Shown here piece by piece: positions 32,493-41,168 of a stretch of 64,000 nt of DNA. Below the pieces are notes generated by a model. The model worked only from the letters and a program-made list of their open reading frames with translations. It had not been told where the DNA came from and searched no databases. Source of the stretch: Curtobacterium sp. MCBA15_012. GTDB lineage: Bacteria; Actinomycetota; Actinomycetes; Actinomycetales; Microbacteriaceae. Numbering within the stretch: the first letter of the stretch is position 1; each line of letters starts with the position of its first letter. Location of the stretch: positions 1,736,001 through 1,800,000 of the forward strand of contig NZ_CP126267.1 of the NCBI RefSeq assembly GCF_001864935.2, written 5' to 3'. Position numbers and translations under genes: made by a program.

Positions 32493-33410
32493 TCAGGCCC
32501 CGTGCCTCGCCCCGGCGTCCTCGAAGAACACGTCCGGCGCGTCGACCCGCCGGTCGGTGACCGTCGTCGGGCTCTCCAGGTGGACCGCGCCAGAGGGCAG
32601 GATGCCGGCACCGCCGAAGCGCTCCATCACGCGCCACTGGGCGACGACGTCCTCGCCCGCGTGCTCGCTCGGCAGCGCCGACCAGAAGCCGAACCCGCCG
32701 ACGGCCTCGAGCGCGTCCCGGTCGTAGAGCACGCAGGCCCCGACCCAGGCGACCCGGTACGGCACCCATCCGCCGGGCTCGACGTCGAGGTCGGCCGCGA
32801 CGTGCGCCGGGTTCGCGGCGTTGTGCAGCGAGAGCCGGTCGAACGCCGGTGTGCCGCGGCGCACGACCTCGGGGACGACGGGCCCGTCCCACCGCTCGAA
32901 CACCGCCGTCTCGTGCGGGCGCCGGTCGGCCAGGTAGGACAGCCCCTGCACCGCGCTGCCGACGAACCCGCACCCCAGGTCGTGCAGGGCGTCGAGCATC
33001 CGGCGGAGGGCGCCCGGTTCGAGCCAGACGTCGTCGTCGAGGTACAGCACCGCGGCGGCCGCGGCGTGGTCGAGCAGGTGCTGCCGGTGCTCTGCCAGGC
33101 CACGCCGTTCCGGGTGCGCGAGGAGCGTGACGGGGCGGCCCTGTGCCTCCAGGACGCGGAGCATGGCGGCGACCGCCGGCGCGGTGGCGGCGTCCTGGCC
33201 CGCGGACTGGTCGCTGAGGACGAGTCGGAGGGCGACGTCGGTCTGGGCGGCGAGCCCGGCGAGGGTCGTGGCCAGCTCGGCCGGACGACCGACCGTCGGG
33301 ACGAGGACGTCGACCTCGACCGCGGGACCGTCGGCGGCGGGACGTGCCCAGTCGCCCGACCAGCGGGCGACCGGGAGGGCCGGTGGGGTGGACGTGCCGA
33401 CGGCGCTCAC
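32493..33410 (-). CDS. Family 2 glycosyltransferase of the heptose/surface glycan cluster
   Basis: 305 aa, GT-A fold: VDVLVPTVGRPAELATTL opening strand, LYLDDDVWLEPGALRRML with the DDD metal site, VGACVLYDRDALEAVGGFGF acceptor region and EDVVAQWRVMERFGG with the catalytic ED. Soluble, so it acts at the cytosolic membrane face. GTG overlaps the stop of the upstream HldE-like gene; last gene of an aldehyde dehydrogenase-HldE-GT2 run. The sugar is not shown by the sequence. The 185-bp spacer 32307-32492 shows no gene. Confidence 0.85.
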   Translation of the reverse strand: MSAVGTSTPPALPVARWSGDWARPAADGPAVEVDVLVPTVGRPAELATTLAGLAAQTDVALRLVLSDQSAGQDAATAPAVAAMLRVLEAQGRPVTLLAHPERRGLAEHRQHLLDHAAAAAVLYLDDDVWLEPGALRRMLDALHDLGCGFVGSAVQGLSYLADRRPHETAVFERWDGPVVPEVVRRGTPAFDRLSLHNAANPAHVAADLDVEPGGWVPYRVAWVGACVLYDRDALEAVGGFGFWSALPSEHAGEDVVAQWRVMERFGGAGILPSGAVHLESPTTVTDRRVDAPDVFFEDAGARHGA

Positions 33411-35017
33411 GGTGCCGGGTCGGGCTCGACCGGTTCGGCGGTCGGGGCGCGGTCGTCGGAGGGACGGTCGACGGGGACCGGCGCGGCGTCTGCCGGCGCT
33501 GCGCGGTCGGCCGCCACGCGGCCGGCCGCGTTCGCTGCCGCCGCGGTGTTCGCCGCTGCCTCACGGATGCGTCGGACGACCGCCGTCGTGGAGTGCTCGG
33601 GGACGTAGTCGACCATGACGACCTCGCCGCCGTACGCGCGCACGACGTCGGTCTCGCTGAGCATCTCGGGGGAGTAGTCGCCGCCCTTGACGTACACCTC
33701 GGGGCGGAGGCGCTCGATGAGCGGGATGGGGGTGTCCGTCGCGAACACCGTTACGAGGTCGACGCAGGCGAGCGCGGCGAGCACGCCCGCGCGGTCCTCG
33801 GCCGTGTTGATCGGGCGCTCCGGGCCCTTGAGCCGGCGGACCGAGTCGTCGTCGTTCAGTGCGACGACGAGCAGGTCGCCGAGCTCGCGCGCCTGCCGGA
33901 GGTACGTCGTGTGGCCGCGGTGGACCACGTCGAAGCAGCCGTTCGTGAACACCACGCGTCGACCGGCGGCACGGGCGGCGTCCACGGCGAGCGACAGGTC
34001 GTCGTGGTCGACCACGGTCGCGGCGGGGGCGGTCACGGACTCGAGCAGGGCGGCGGCCGAGCACACCGAGGTCCCGGCCTCGCGCACGACCACGTCGGCG
34101 GCGGCCTGGGCGACCGCGACGGCGTCCCGGAGCGGGGTGTCGACGGCGAGCGCGACGGTCGCGGCGGCGCAGAACGTGTCGCCGGCGCCGGACGCCTGCT
34201 GCTCGGAGGCGGGGGTCGCCCGGGTCCGGAACGCCTGCTCGGCGTCCGGCTCGAGCAGGACGGTGCCGTCCCGGTCGAGCGTGACGACGGCGGCGCGCGC
34301 GCCGGACCGGGCGAGGACGTCGGCGCGGGCGTCCACGACCTCGGGGACCCGGGCGGCACCGGCGCCGAGTTCCCGGCCGAGCAGGCCCGCGGTCTCGCCG
34401 GCGTTCGGCGTCACGAGGTCGGGGTGCAGGGCGGCCCAGCGGGTCAGGTCGTGCGCGTCGACGACCACCGCGTTGGGGCGGTCCCGGTCGAGCACGGGGA
34501 CGACGTCCGACGGCTCGACGCCCAGGCCGTAGTCGCAGACCACGGCGGCGTCGGCACCGCGGACGGCACGGGCGACCGCCTCGGCGAGCCGTGCGCCGTC
34601 CCGGGCGTGCGGGGCCTCGGTGATCTCGTCGACGCGGACGACCACGCGGTCGCCGCCGACCACACGGGTCTTCGTCGTGGTGCGGGCGCCGGGGACCTCC
34701 ACGAGGAAGGTCGTGTCCACGCCGGCGGCACGGAGCCGCTCGCGCAGCACGCGTCCGGACTCGTCGTCGCCGACGAGTCCGACCATCCGGACGCGGGCGC
34801 CGAGGGCGCGGGCGTTGACGGCGGTGTTCGCGGCGCCGCCCGGGACCGCGACGGTCTCGGTGACGCGGACGACGGGTGCGGGGGCCTCGCGGGAGACCCG
34901 TTCGGCCTCGCCGACCGTCCACTGGTCGAGGATGCAGTCGCCGACCACGACGACGAGCGGTTCGCGGTCGTCGACGGCGGCGACGAGGTCGCGGACGAGA
35001 CGGACGTCGGCGGTCAT
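33407..35017 (-). CDS. hldE: HldE-like bifunctional heptose 7-phosphate kinase / heptose 1-phosphate adenylyltransferase (copy 1)
   Basis: 536 aa. Residues 1-320 are a PfkB/ribokinase-type kinase (VVVGDCILDQWTVGEAERVS, VPGGAANTAVNARALGARV, catalytic GAGDTFCAA). Residues about 330-480 are a nucleotidyltransferase with FTNGCFDVVHRGHTTYLRQA (HxGH motif), RLKGPERPINTAEDRAGVL and VYVKGGDY. This is the HldE order used to make ADP-D-glycero-beta-D-manno-heptose. The last about 55 residues are Ala/Pro/Asp low complexity. ATG overlaps the aldehyde dehydrogenase stop. HldE is well known in Gram-negatives and unusual here. Confidence 0.87.
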   Translation of the reverse strand: MTADVRLVRDLVAAVDDREPLVVVVGDCILDQWTVGEAERVSREAPAPVVRVTETVAVPGGAANTAVNARALGARVRMVGLVGDDESGRVLRERLRAAGVDTTFLVEVPGARTTTKTRVVGGDRVVVRVDEITEAPHARDGARLAEAVARAVRGADAAVVCDYGLGVEPSDVVPVLDRDRPNAVVVDAHDLTRWAALHPDLVTPNAGETAGLLGRELGAGAARVPEVVDARADVLARSGARAAVVTLDRDGTVLLEPDAEQAFRTRATPASEQQASGAGDTFCAAATVALAVDTPLRDAVAVAQAAADVVVREAGTSVCSAAALLESVTAPAATVVDHDDLSLAVDAARAAGRRVVFTNGCFDVVHRGHTTYLRQARELGDLLVVALNDDDSVRRLKGPERPINTAEDRAGVLAALACVDLVTVFATDTPIPLIERLRPEVYVKGGDYSPEMLSETDVVRAYGGEVVMVDYVPEHSTTAVVRRIREAAANTAAAANAAGRVAADRAAPADAAPVPVDRPSDDRAPTAEPVEPDPAP

Positions 35018-36648
35018 CGGGTCTCCTCGGTGTTCGCTGTGGTGCCGACCCCGGAGCCGGTGGCGACACCGGTGCCGGCGGCGTCGGCGCTGGCGGCGTC
35101 GGTGCTGGCGGCGGCATCCGTACCGGCGGTGTCGCCGGTCTCGGCCGCCGCGGTGCTCGGCGTCGTGGTGGCCGGTGTCGTGGCGCCGGTCCCGGCCGCT
35201 GCGGTGCTCGTGCTCGTGCTCGTGGTCGTGGTCGTGCTGTCGGAGCGTCGTGCCGGTGCCGCCTCGAGGTGCACGACCGTCGTGGTCGTCATCTCGTCGA
35301 GCAGGTGCGGGCCGTACCCGAAGCCGGCGCCCGAGGCACCGCGGGGCTGGGCGCTGCCGCCCGGTGCGCCGCCGAAGACGGCGTTCACCTTCACGGTGCC
35401 GACCGGCAGCTCGGCCGCGGCACGCAGCGCGTGGCCGGTGTCGGCGGTCAGGACGGTCGCGGCGAGGCCGTAGCGGTCGGCGGCGGCGAGGCGGAGCCCC
35501 TCGTCGAAGGACTCGACGACGCGGACGGGGGCGATCGGCCCGAAGGTCTCCTCGGTCATCACGAGCATGGTGTCCGTGACCCCGGTCAGGACCGTCGCTG
35601 GGTAGAACGCTCCCGGACCGCCCGGGACGACCCCGCCGGTCTCGACCGTGGCCCCGGCACGCACGGCGTCGTCGACGTGGGCCTGCACGGTGTGGCGCAG
35701 CCGCTCGTCGACGAGCGGGCCGAAGTCGGCGGCCGCCGAGGCGGTGCGGCGCTCGGCCTCGGCGACGAGTGCGGCGACGAAGGGCTCGGCGACCGCGCGG
35801 TGCACGTAGACGCGCTCGACGCTCGTGCAGATCTGCCCGGTGTTCGCGAACGCACCGAGGGCGACCTGCGCCGCGGCCCACTCCGGGTCGACGTCGCCGT
35901 CCACGACCACGGGGTCGTTGCCGCCGTTCTCGCGGATGACGTGGGCGCGCGTGCGGGTGGCGACCTCGGCGAGGCGGTCGCCCGTCGCGGTCGAACCGAC
36001 GTGCGCGTACACGTCGATGCCGTCCTGCTCGAGCAGGAGCTCGCCCGTGGTCGCGTCACCGTCGACCCCGACGAGGACGCCCTCGGGGAGCACCTCGGCG
36101 AGCAGGGCGTTCAGCCGGGCCATCGTGGCGGGGGAGCGCTCACTGCCCTTGTGCACGACGGTGTTGCCGGTCACGACCGCCGCGCCGAGGATCCCGCACG
36201 CCACGGCGACCGGGTCGTTCCACGGGGTCAGGGCGAGCACCACGCCGCGGGGGTGCGGGACCGACCAGTCGGCGGCGCCGAACTGCCCGCGGAGGGCCTC
36301 GCCGCGGTGGACCGGCCCGAGCTCGGCGTACTGGACCAGCGTGCCGATGCCGGCGTGCACGCCGCCGAGGGCGTCACCGGGGACCTTGCCGGTCTCGCGC
36401 GTGTTGAGGTCGGCGAGTTCCTGGGCGTGCGCACGCAGGTGCTCGGCCGCCGCGTGCAGGAGCGCCCCGCGCTCCGCCGGTGCCGTCCGTGCCCACGCCG
36501 GGAACGCCGCACGTGCCCGGGCCACCGCGGTGCGCACCTCGGTCGGCGCGGTGCGGGCGGTGGTCGACGCGACCGCACCCGTGACGGGGTCGGTGACGAC
36601 GATCGCATCGGCGTCGGTCGCGGTCGTGGACGGTGCAGCGAGGGTCAT
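35014..36648 (-). CDS. Aldehyde dehydrogenase family protein with low-complexity tail
   Basis: 544 aa. NAD(P)-dependent aldehyde dehydrogenase core: LALTPWNDPVAVACGI, HKGSERSP, RENGGNDPVVV with the general-base Glu, GAFANTGQICTSVERVYV with the catalytic Cys, and MTEETFGPIAPVRVV. The last about 75 residues are Thr/Ala/Gly/Asp repeats (STTTTTSTSTSTAAAGTGAT) and not part of the fold. GAAGGA before the ATG. It leads the HldE-GT2 run; benzaldehyde-type or sugar-aldehyde substrates cannot be told apart. Confidence 0.87.
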   Translation of the reverse strand: MTLAAPSTTATDADAIVVTDPVTGAVASTTARTAPTEVRTAVARARAAFPAWARTAPAERGALLHAAAEHLRAHAQELADLNTRETGKVPGDALGGVHAGIGTLVQYAELGPVHRGEALRGQFGAADWSVPHPRGVVLALTPWNDPVAVACGILGAAVVTGNTVVHKGSERSPATMARLNALLAEVLPEGVLVGVDGDATTGELLLEQDGIDVYAHVGSTATGDRLAEVATRTRAHVIRENGGNDPVVVDGDVDPEWAAAQVALGAFANTGQICTSVERVYVHRAVAEPFVAALVAEAERRTASAAADFGPLVDERLRHTVQAHVDDAVRAGATVETGGVVPGGPGAFYPATVLTGVTDTMLVMTEETFGPIAPVRVVESFDEGLRLAAADRYGLAATVLTADTGHALRAAAELPVGTVKVNAVFGGAPGGSAQPRGASGAGFGYGPHLLDEMTTTTVVHLEAAPARRSDSTTTTTSTSTSTAAAGTGATTPATTTPSTAAAETGDTAGTDAAASTDAASADAAGTGVATGSGVGTTANTEETR

Positions 36649-36844
36649 GGATGTCCTTCGAGTGGCGGGCGGGGAGCCCCACGCTGCTCGGGCCACCCTG
36701 GGCGGCCGTCCGGGTGCGCGGTGCTCATCCGCAGAACGCAGGCGCCCCACGACCGTCGTCCGCGGAGCGCACCGGTGGTGGGCGATCCGGCCGTCGCGCG
36801 CCCCGTGCCCGCGCAGTCCGACCACGCTCTCGGGACCGCTCCGG

Positions 36845-36850
36845 TAGAAG
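36845..36850 (+). promoter_or_regulatory. Possible -10 box for the heptosyltransferase-like gene
   Basis: TAGAAG ends 7 nt before the GTG at 36858, the leaderless spacing seen elsewhere, but the final base departs from consensus. The overlapping AGAGGA could instead serve as a ribosome site. Confidence 0.3.
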
Positions 36851-36857
36851 AGGATGC

Positions 36858-37970
36858 GTGCAGCTGATCGGCAACGGTGGAGAACGGTTCGACGACGTCC
36901 GGGAGATCGCGGTGCTCCGCGGTGGTGGCCTGGGAGACCTGATGTTCGCGGTCCCCGCACTCGAGGCGTTGGCCGCCGCGTACCCCGAGGCCCGCATCAC
37001 CCTGCTCGGCACCCCGCTCGCACCGGCGGTCCTGCGCGGACGCACCGACGCGGTGCACGCCTTCGAGGAGCTCCCCGTCGCCCCCGGCGTCCGTGAGTCC
37101 GGCGACGGCGCCCCCGACCTCGAGGAGTTCGTCGCCCGGCTGCACGGCCGCTTCGACCTCGCCGTGCAGGTGCACGGCGGCGGGCGCAACTCGAACCCGT
37201 TCCTGCTCCGGCTCGGCGCCCGGCACACCGTCGGCACCGCCACCGAGGACGCCGAGGTCCTGGAGCGCTGGGTCCGCTACGTCTACTACCAGCACGAGGT
37301 GCTGCGCAGCCTCGAGGTCGCCTCGCTCGCCGGCGCCGCACCGGTGACGCTCGACCCCCGCGTCCGCGTGACGGACGCGGAACGCTCGGCCGTCCGGGAG
37401 CGCCTCGGCGTGACGGGCCGGCTCGTCGCGGTGCACCCCGGTGCCACCGACCCGCGGCGACGCTGGAGCCCGGAGCACTTCGCGGCCGTCGTCACCGCCC
37501 GGCTCGACGCCGGGGACGACGTGGTGCTCGTCGGCGACGCGTCCGACGTGCCGGCGTCGCAGGCGATCCGCGGCGCGGTCCCCACGGCGCTGCACGACCA
37601 CCTGCACGACCTCACCGACGCGCTGCCGCTGACCGAGCTGCCCGCGGTGCTCGCCGCCGCCGACGTGCTGGTCGGGGACGACTCGGGACCGCGGCACCTC
37701 GCGGTCGCCGTGGGCACCCCGACGGTCGGCGTGTTCTGGTTCGGCAACGTCGTCAACGCGGGCCCGACCGACCGCGGGCGCCACCGCGTCCACCTGTCCT
37801 TCGTCACGCGGTGCCCGGTCTGCGGCGTCGACGTCACGCAGGTGGGCTGGACCGCGGAGCGCTGCGAGCACGACCCGTCGTACGTCGACGAGGTCACGCC
37901 CGAGGCCGTCCTGGCGGACGTCGCGGACCTGTTGGCCACGACCGGCAGGCCGGTCGCCGTCCCGCGCTGA
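36858..37970 (+). CDS. Family 9 glycosyltransferase (heptosyltransferase-like), copy 1
   Basis: 370 aa, GT-B fold of ADP-heptose transferases: IAVLRGGGLGDLMFAVPALE opening, DLAVQVHGGGRNSNPFLLR, VAVHPGATDPRRRWSPEHFA nucleotide-sugar region and LVGDDSGPRHLAVAVGTPTV, the GT9 DxGxxH-type motif. A Cys-rich stretch CPVCGVDVTQ...C near the end could hold a metal. GTG start chosen over a longer open frame that would run into the divergent promoter. Predicted to add heptose (or a related sugar) to a surface glycan. Confidence 0.85.
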   Translation: MQLIGNGGERFDDVREIAVLRGGGLGDLMFAVPALEALAAAYPEARITLLGTPLAPAVLRGRTDAVHAFEELPVAPGVRESGDGAPDLEEFVARLHGRFDLAVQVHGGGRNSNPFLLRLGARHTVGTATEDAEVLERWVRYVYYQHEVLRSLEVASLAGAAPVTLDPRVRVTDAERSAVRERLGVTGRLVAVHPGATDPRRRWSPEHFAAVVTARLDAGDDVVLVGDASDVPASQAIRGAVPTALHDHLHDLTDALPLTELPAVLAAADVLVGDDSGPRHLAVAVGTPTVGVFWFGNVVNAGPTDRGRHRVHLSFVTRCPVCGVDVTQVGWTAERCEHDPSYVDEVTPEAVLADVADLLATTGRPVAVPR

Positions 37971-38116
37971 CGCACCACCGGACGGGAGGCGCGGCCCACC
38001 CCCGCCGCGCCGGTCCGGCCCGGGCGTCGGTCGCGTCGCCACGCGCGGCCCCGCACGTCGAGGTGCCGAGGACGCGCGTGGCGTGTACGTCGAGGTGTCA
38101 GGGGCGGCACGAAGAA

Positions 38117-38152
38117 CGCCCCGAGGTTCCAGGATTCTGGGACCTCGGGGCG
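38117..38152. terminator. Palindrome between convergent genes, sibling of the one at 14200
   Basis: 16-nt arms starting CGCCCCGAGGTTCCAG around GATT, one G-T wobble. Same AGGTTCCAG core as 14200-14239. It lies between the ends of the GT9 gene (+) and the SDR gene (-), fitting a two-way terminator, but lacks T-runs. Confidence 0.6.
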
Positions 38153-38174
38153 CTCTCGGCCCGACCCGGGCGAC

Positions 38175-38879
38175 CTACGGCCAGCTGGGCTCGGTCGCCG
38201 GCATGATCGACAGCTCGCGGATCTCGCACCCGGCCGGCTGCGACAGCGCGAACAGGATCGCGTTCGCGACGTACTCCGGCTCGATGAGCTGCGCGTCCGG
38301 GCCCGGCTTGTACTGCTCGGTGCGGCCCTCGAAGAACGCCGTGCGCATGCCGGCGGGGATGATGTTCGTCACGCCGATGCGCCCGGCGGTCTCGGCCGCG
38401 AGGGCCTGTGAGAACCCGCGGACGCCGAACTTCGACGCCGAGTAGGCGGTGCCGTCGCCGACCCCGCGCAGCGCGAGCGAGGACGAGATCGTCACGACGC
38501 GGCCGTGCGTGGCCTCGAGCGCGGGCAGCGCGGCACGCACGACGGCGGCCGTGCCGAGCAGGTTCACGCCGACGATCTGCTCCCAGTCGCCGGAGGTCAG
38601 CGCACCGATCGGGGCCGGCTTGTCGATGCCCGCGGCGGTGACCACGGCGTCGAGTCCGTCGTGGCGCTCGGCGGCGGCGCGGACGGCCTGCTCGGTGGCC
38701 TCGGTGTCGGTCACGTCGACCGCGACGGCGTCGACGCCCTCGGGGACCGCGTCGACCCGCAGGTCGAGGACGATCGGGGTACCGCCGGCCTCGGTGACGG
38801 CGGCGACGACCGCCGCGCCGAGACCCGAGGCGCCGCCGGTGACGAGGACGCGGCCGATGGGGGTGGTGGGGACGGGCAT
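38175..38879 (-). CDS. Short-chain dehydrogenase/reductase
   Basis: 234 aa, classical SDR. TGGASGLGAAVVAA is the NAD(P) Rossmann motif, AAGIDKPAPIGAL, the catalytic Ser in VVTISSSLALRG and YSASKFGVRG as YxxxK. GGAAGGAAG 4-12 nt before the ATG. It lies among heptose genes but is a classical short SDR, not the extended-SDR epimerase HldD; substrate unknown. Confidence 0.88.
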   Translation of the reverse strand: MPVPTTPIGRVLVTGGASGLGAAVVAAVTEAGGTPIVLDLRVDAVPEGVDAVAVDVTDTEATEQAVRAAAERHDGLDAVVTAAGIDKPAPIGALTSGDWEQIVGVNLLGTAAVVRAALPALEATHGRVVTISSSLALRGVGDGTAYSASKFGVRGFSQALAAETAGRIGVTNIIPAGMRTAFFEGRTEQYKPGPDAQLIEPEYVANAILFALSQPAGCEIRELSIMPATEPSWP

Positions 38880-38949
38880 GGACTTCCTTCCGGGAGGTCG
38901 TGGTGCGGTCCGTCGGTGGTGCCGGCGGACGGTCGTGGAGGTGGGGACC

Positions 38950-38998
38950 GGCGGACGGGAGGCGCGTGGCGGCGGTGCGCCGTGCCTCCCGTCCGGTG
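38950..38998. repeat. Inverted repeat, type B-like
   Basis: Arms CGGACGGGAGGCGCG and CGTGCCTCCCGTCCG around a GGCGGCGG loop. Same GACGGGAGGCGCG / CGCCTCCCGTC stem as the six type B elements around 48700-51890. Here it lies in the 139-bp spacer between the SDR start and the HldE copy 2 stop. Confidence 0.6.
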
Positions 38999-39018
38999 GG
39001 TGGTCGGGTGGGGCGGCG

Positions 39019-40545
39019 TCAGCCGACCCGCGCGATGGCGGCGGCGAGCCGGGTGGTCGAGCGCCCCGCGTGGTACGGCACCGTGACGACACGACCTCCC
39101 CACTCGGCGAGCGTCGCCGCCTCGGGCAGCTCGCTCGCGGCGTAGTCGCCGCCCTTCGCCCAGACGTCGGGGCGGAAGCGGCGGAGCGCCTCGTCGGGGG
39201 TGTGCTCGTCGAACACGACCACGGCGTCGACGCAGTCGAGCGCGAGCAGCAGCTCGACCCGGTCGTCCTGCGTCATGATCGGCCGCTCCGGGCCCTTGAG
39301 GGCGCGGACCGAGTCGTCGGAGTTGAGGCAGACGACCAGGCAGTCACCGAGCGCGCGCGCCGCGGAGAGCGTGCGCGCGTGTCCGGCGTGCAGGAGGTCG
39401 AAGCACCCGCCGGTCGCGACGACCGTGCCGCCGGCGCTGCGGACCTCGTGCACGACCCGCATCGCGTCGCGATCGACGCCGGGGACCGGGACGGGCGCGG
39501 GACCGTCGTCGGCGAACAGCGCGGTGACGCCGCCCGCGGCGAGGTACTCCGATGCGGCGAGCACCCCGGCGGCGACGGCGTCGGCGACGTCCGTACCCTC
39601 GGCCAGGGCCACCGCGACGCCGGCCGCGAGCCGGTCGCCGGCGCCGCAGGGGTCGCCCGCGGTGACCGACGGGGCGGGGACGAACCGGCTGTCGAGCGCG
39701 TGCGCGCCGCCGTCGGCCGAGGGACGCCGGCTCGCGACCAGGGCGCCGCGGTCGCCGAGCGTCACGGCCACGGCGGCGACGTCCCAGGTGGCGACGAGCG
39801 CCGCGGCGGCGTCGGTGGCGAAGGGCACGCCCTCGCCGGACAGGTCGGTGAAGCGCCGTGCCTCGCTCGAGTTCGGCGTGACGACCGCGGTGCCGGCGAC
39901 CGGTGCTGCGCCCTTCGGGTGTGGGTCCCACACGACCGGGGTGTGCTCGGCGACCCGGCCGAGCGCGGCACGCAGGCCGGCGGAGGCGGCGACGCCGCGA
40001 CCGTAGTCGGCGACGACGATCGCGTCGGCGCCCTCGAGCGCGGCGGTCATCTCCGGGGTGGTGTCCGGGACGGGCGGGGTCGCGCAGCCCTCGTCGATGC
40101 GGACGAGGGCGTGGTCGACGACCCGCACGCGGGTCTTCACCGGCGTCGGGGCGCCGGACGGTCCGGCGACGACGTGGACGTCCGGCAGCAGGGCCCGGAT
40201 CTCGTCGGCGCGGTCGTCGTCGCTCAGGACCGTGACGAGGGTGACGTCGTGGCCGTCCCGGGCGAGCATCGAGGCGACGAGCCCGGCGCCACCGGCACGG
40301 CGGTCGTCGGTGCGGACGTCGACGACGGGGACCGGGGCGTCGGGGCTGAGCCGTTCGCTGGTGCCCGAGACGTCGACGTCGAGCAGGGTGTCGCCGACCA
40401 CGACGACGCGGCGGCGTGTGCCGTGCGTGCCGGCAGTGCCAGCAGTGTCGGCGGTCTCGGTGGCGCGGGGCGTGCCGGCGGTCTCGGCGGTCTCGGTGGC
40501 GCGGGGCGTGCCGGCGGTCTCGGCTGCACCCGGTGCGCCGCTCAT
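39019..40545 (-). CDS. HldE-like kinase / nucleotidyltransferase (copy 2)
   Basis: 508 aa. N-terminal about 45 residues come from a 36-bp DNA repeat (TAGTPRATETAETAGTPRAT). A PfkB-like kinase follows (VVVGDTLLDVDVSGTSERLS, RRAGGAGLVASMLARDGHDV, catalytic Asp in CGAGDRLAAG rather than GAGDTF) and a nucleotidyltransferase (ATGGCFDLLHAGHARTLSAA with HxGH, RALKGPERPIMTQDDRVELL, VWAKGGDY). It parallels copy 1 but is about as diverged as different enzymes of one pathway. Last gene of GT-GT4-gmhA-hldE2; ATG overlaps the gmhA stop. Confidence 0.82.
   Translation of the reverse strand: MSGAPGAAETAGTPRATETAETAGTPRATETADTAGTAGTHGTRRRVVVVGDTLLDVDVSGTSERLSPDAPVPVVDVRTDDRRAGGAGLVASMLARDGHDVTLVTVLSDDDRADEIRALLPDVHVVAGPSGAPTPVKTRVRVVDHALVRIDEGCATPPVPDTTPEMTAALEGADAIVVADYGRGVAASAGLRAALGRVAEHTPVVWDPHPKGAAPVAGTAVVTPNSSEARRFTDLSGEGVPFATDAAAALVATWDVAAVAVTLGDRGALVASRRPSADGGAHALDSRFVPAPSVTAGDPCGAGDRLAAGVAVALAEGTDVADAVAAGVLAASEYLAAGGVTALFADDGPAPVPVPGVDRDAMRVVHEVRSAGGTVVATGGCFDLLHAGHARTLSAARALGDCLVVCLNSDDSVRALKGPERPIMTQDDRVELLLALDCVDAVVVFDEHTPDEALRRFRPDVWAKGGDYAASELPEAATLAEWGGRVVTVPYHAGRSTTRLAAAIARVG
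40451..40522. repeat. 36-bp tandem repeat inside HldE copy 2
   Basis: Two perfect 36-bp copies (40451-40486, 40487-40522) that encode a repeated 12-residue Thr/Ala/Glu unit at the protein N-terminus. Confidence 0.85.
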
Positions 40546-41168
40546 CGGCGTGCTCCGCGGCGCAGGGCGGGCTCCATCGCGCGGCACAGGGCGTGCACGA
40601 GGACGAGCTGCGCCTCCTGCACGTTCGCCGACGGCCCCTCGATCCGGATCGCGTCGTCCACGGCGTCGGCCAGCGGGTTCGGGCCGGGGCCGGTCATCGC
40701 GATCGACCGGGCGCCCACCGCGCGGGCAGCCGCTGCGGCGCGGAGCAGGTTCGGGCTCTTGCCGCTCGTGCTGAGCAGCACGACCACGTCCCCGGCTCGG
40801 GCGTGCGCCGTGACCTGGCGGGCGAAGACCTCGTCGAAGCCGTAGTCGTTGCCGATCGCGGTGACGGCGGACGACTCGGCGTGCAGCGAGATCGCCGAGT
40901 ACGCCGGGCGGTCGCCGTCGAAGCGGCCGGTGAGCTCGGAGGTCAGGTGCTGCGCCTCCGCGGCCGACCCGCCGTTCCCGGCGGCGAGGAGCCGACGACC
41001 GGCGACGAGCCGTGACGCGATGTCGTCCGCCCAGGCGGCGATGTGGTCCTTGTGGTCGACGAGCGACGCGATCACCCGGACCGAGGCCGCGATGTGGTCG
41101 ACGACGGTGCGGACGCTGCTGTCCTCGGTGCCCGGGTCGCGGGTGCCGGCCTGCTGGTCGATGGTCAT
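40542..41168 (-). CDS. gmhA: Sedoheptulose-7-phosphate isomerase GmhA
   Basis: 208 aa, SIS domain. [27 protein letters not shown] and [18 protein letters not shown] are the GmhA phosphate-binding loops, with [14 protein letters not shown] and the late [19 protein letters not shown]. It turns sedoheptulose 7-phosphate into D-glycero-D-manno-heptose 7-phosphate, the first heptose step. Overlaps both neighbours by 4 nt. Confidence 0.93.
   Translation of the reverse strand: MTIDQQAGTRDPGTEDSSVRTVVDHIAASVRVIASLVDHKDHIAAWADDIASRLVAGRRLLAAGNGGSAAEAQHLTSELTGRFDGDRPAYSAISLHAESSAVTAIGNDYGFDEVFARQVTAHARAGDVVVLLSTSGKSPNLLRAAAAARAVGARSIAMTGPGPNPLADAVDDAIRIEGPSANVQEAQLVLVHALCRAMEPALRRGARR

Noticed and set aside
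33344..35473. Plus-strand open frames (about 700 codons) opposite HldE and aldehyde dehydrogenase
   Set aside because: Shadow frames; the minus strand carries the kinase, HxGH and ALDH catalytic motifs.
38175..38879. HldD (ADP-heptose epimerase)
   Set aside because: The protein is a 234-aa classical SDR with YSASK, not a 310-aa extended SDR.
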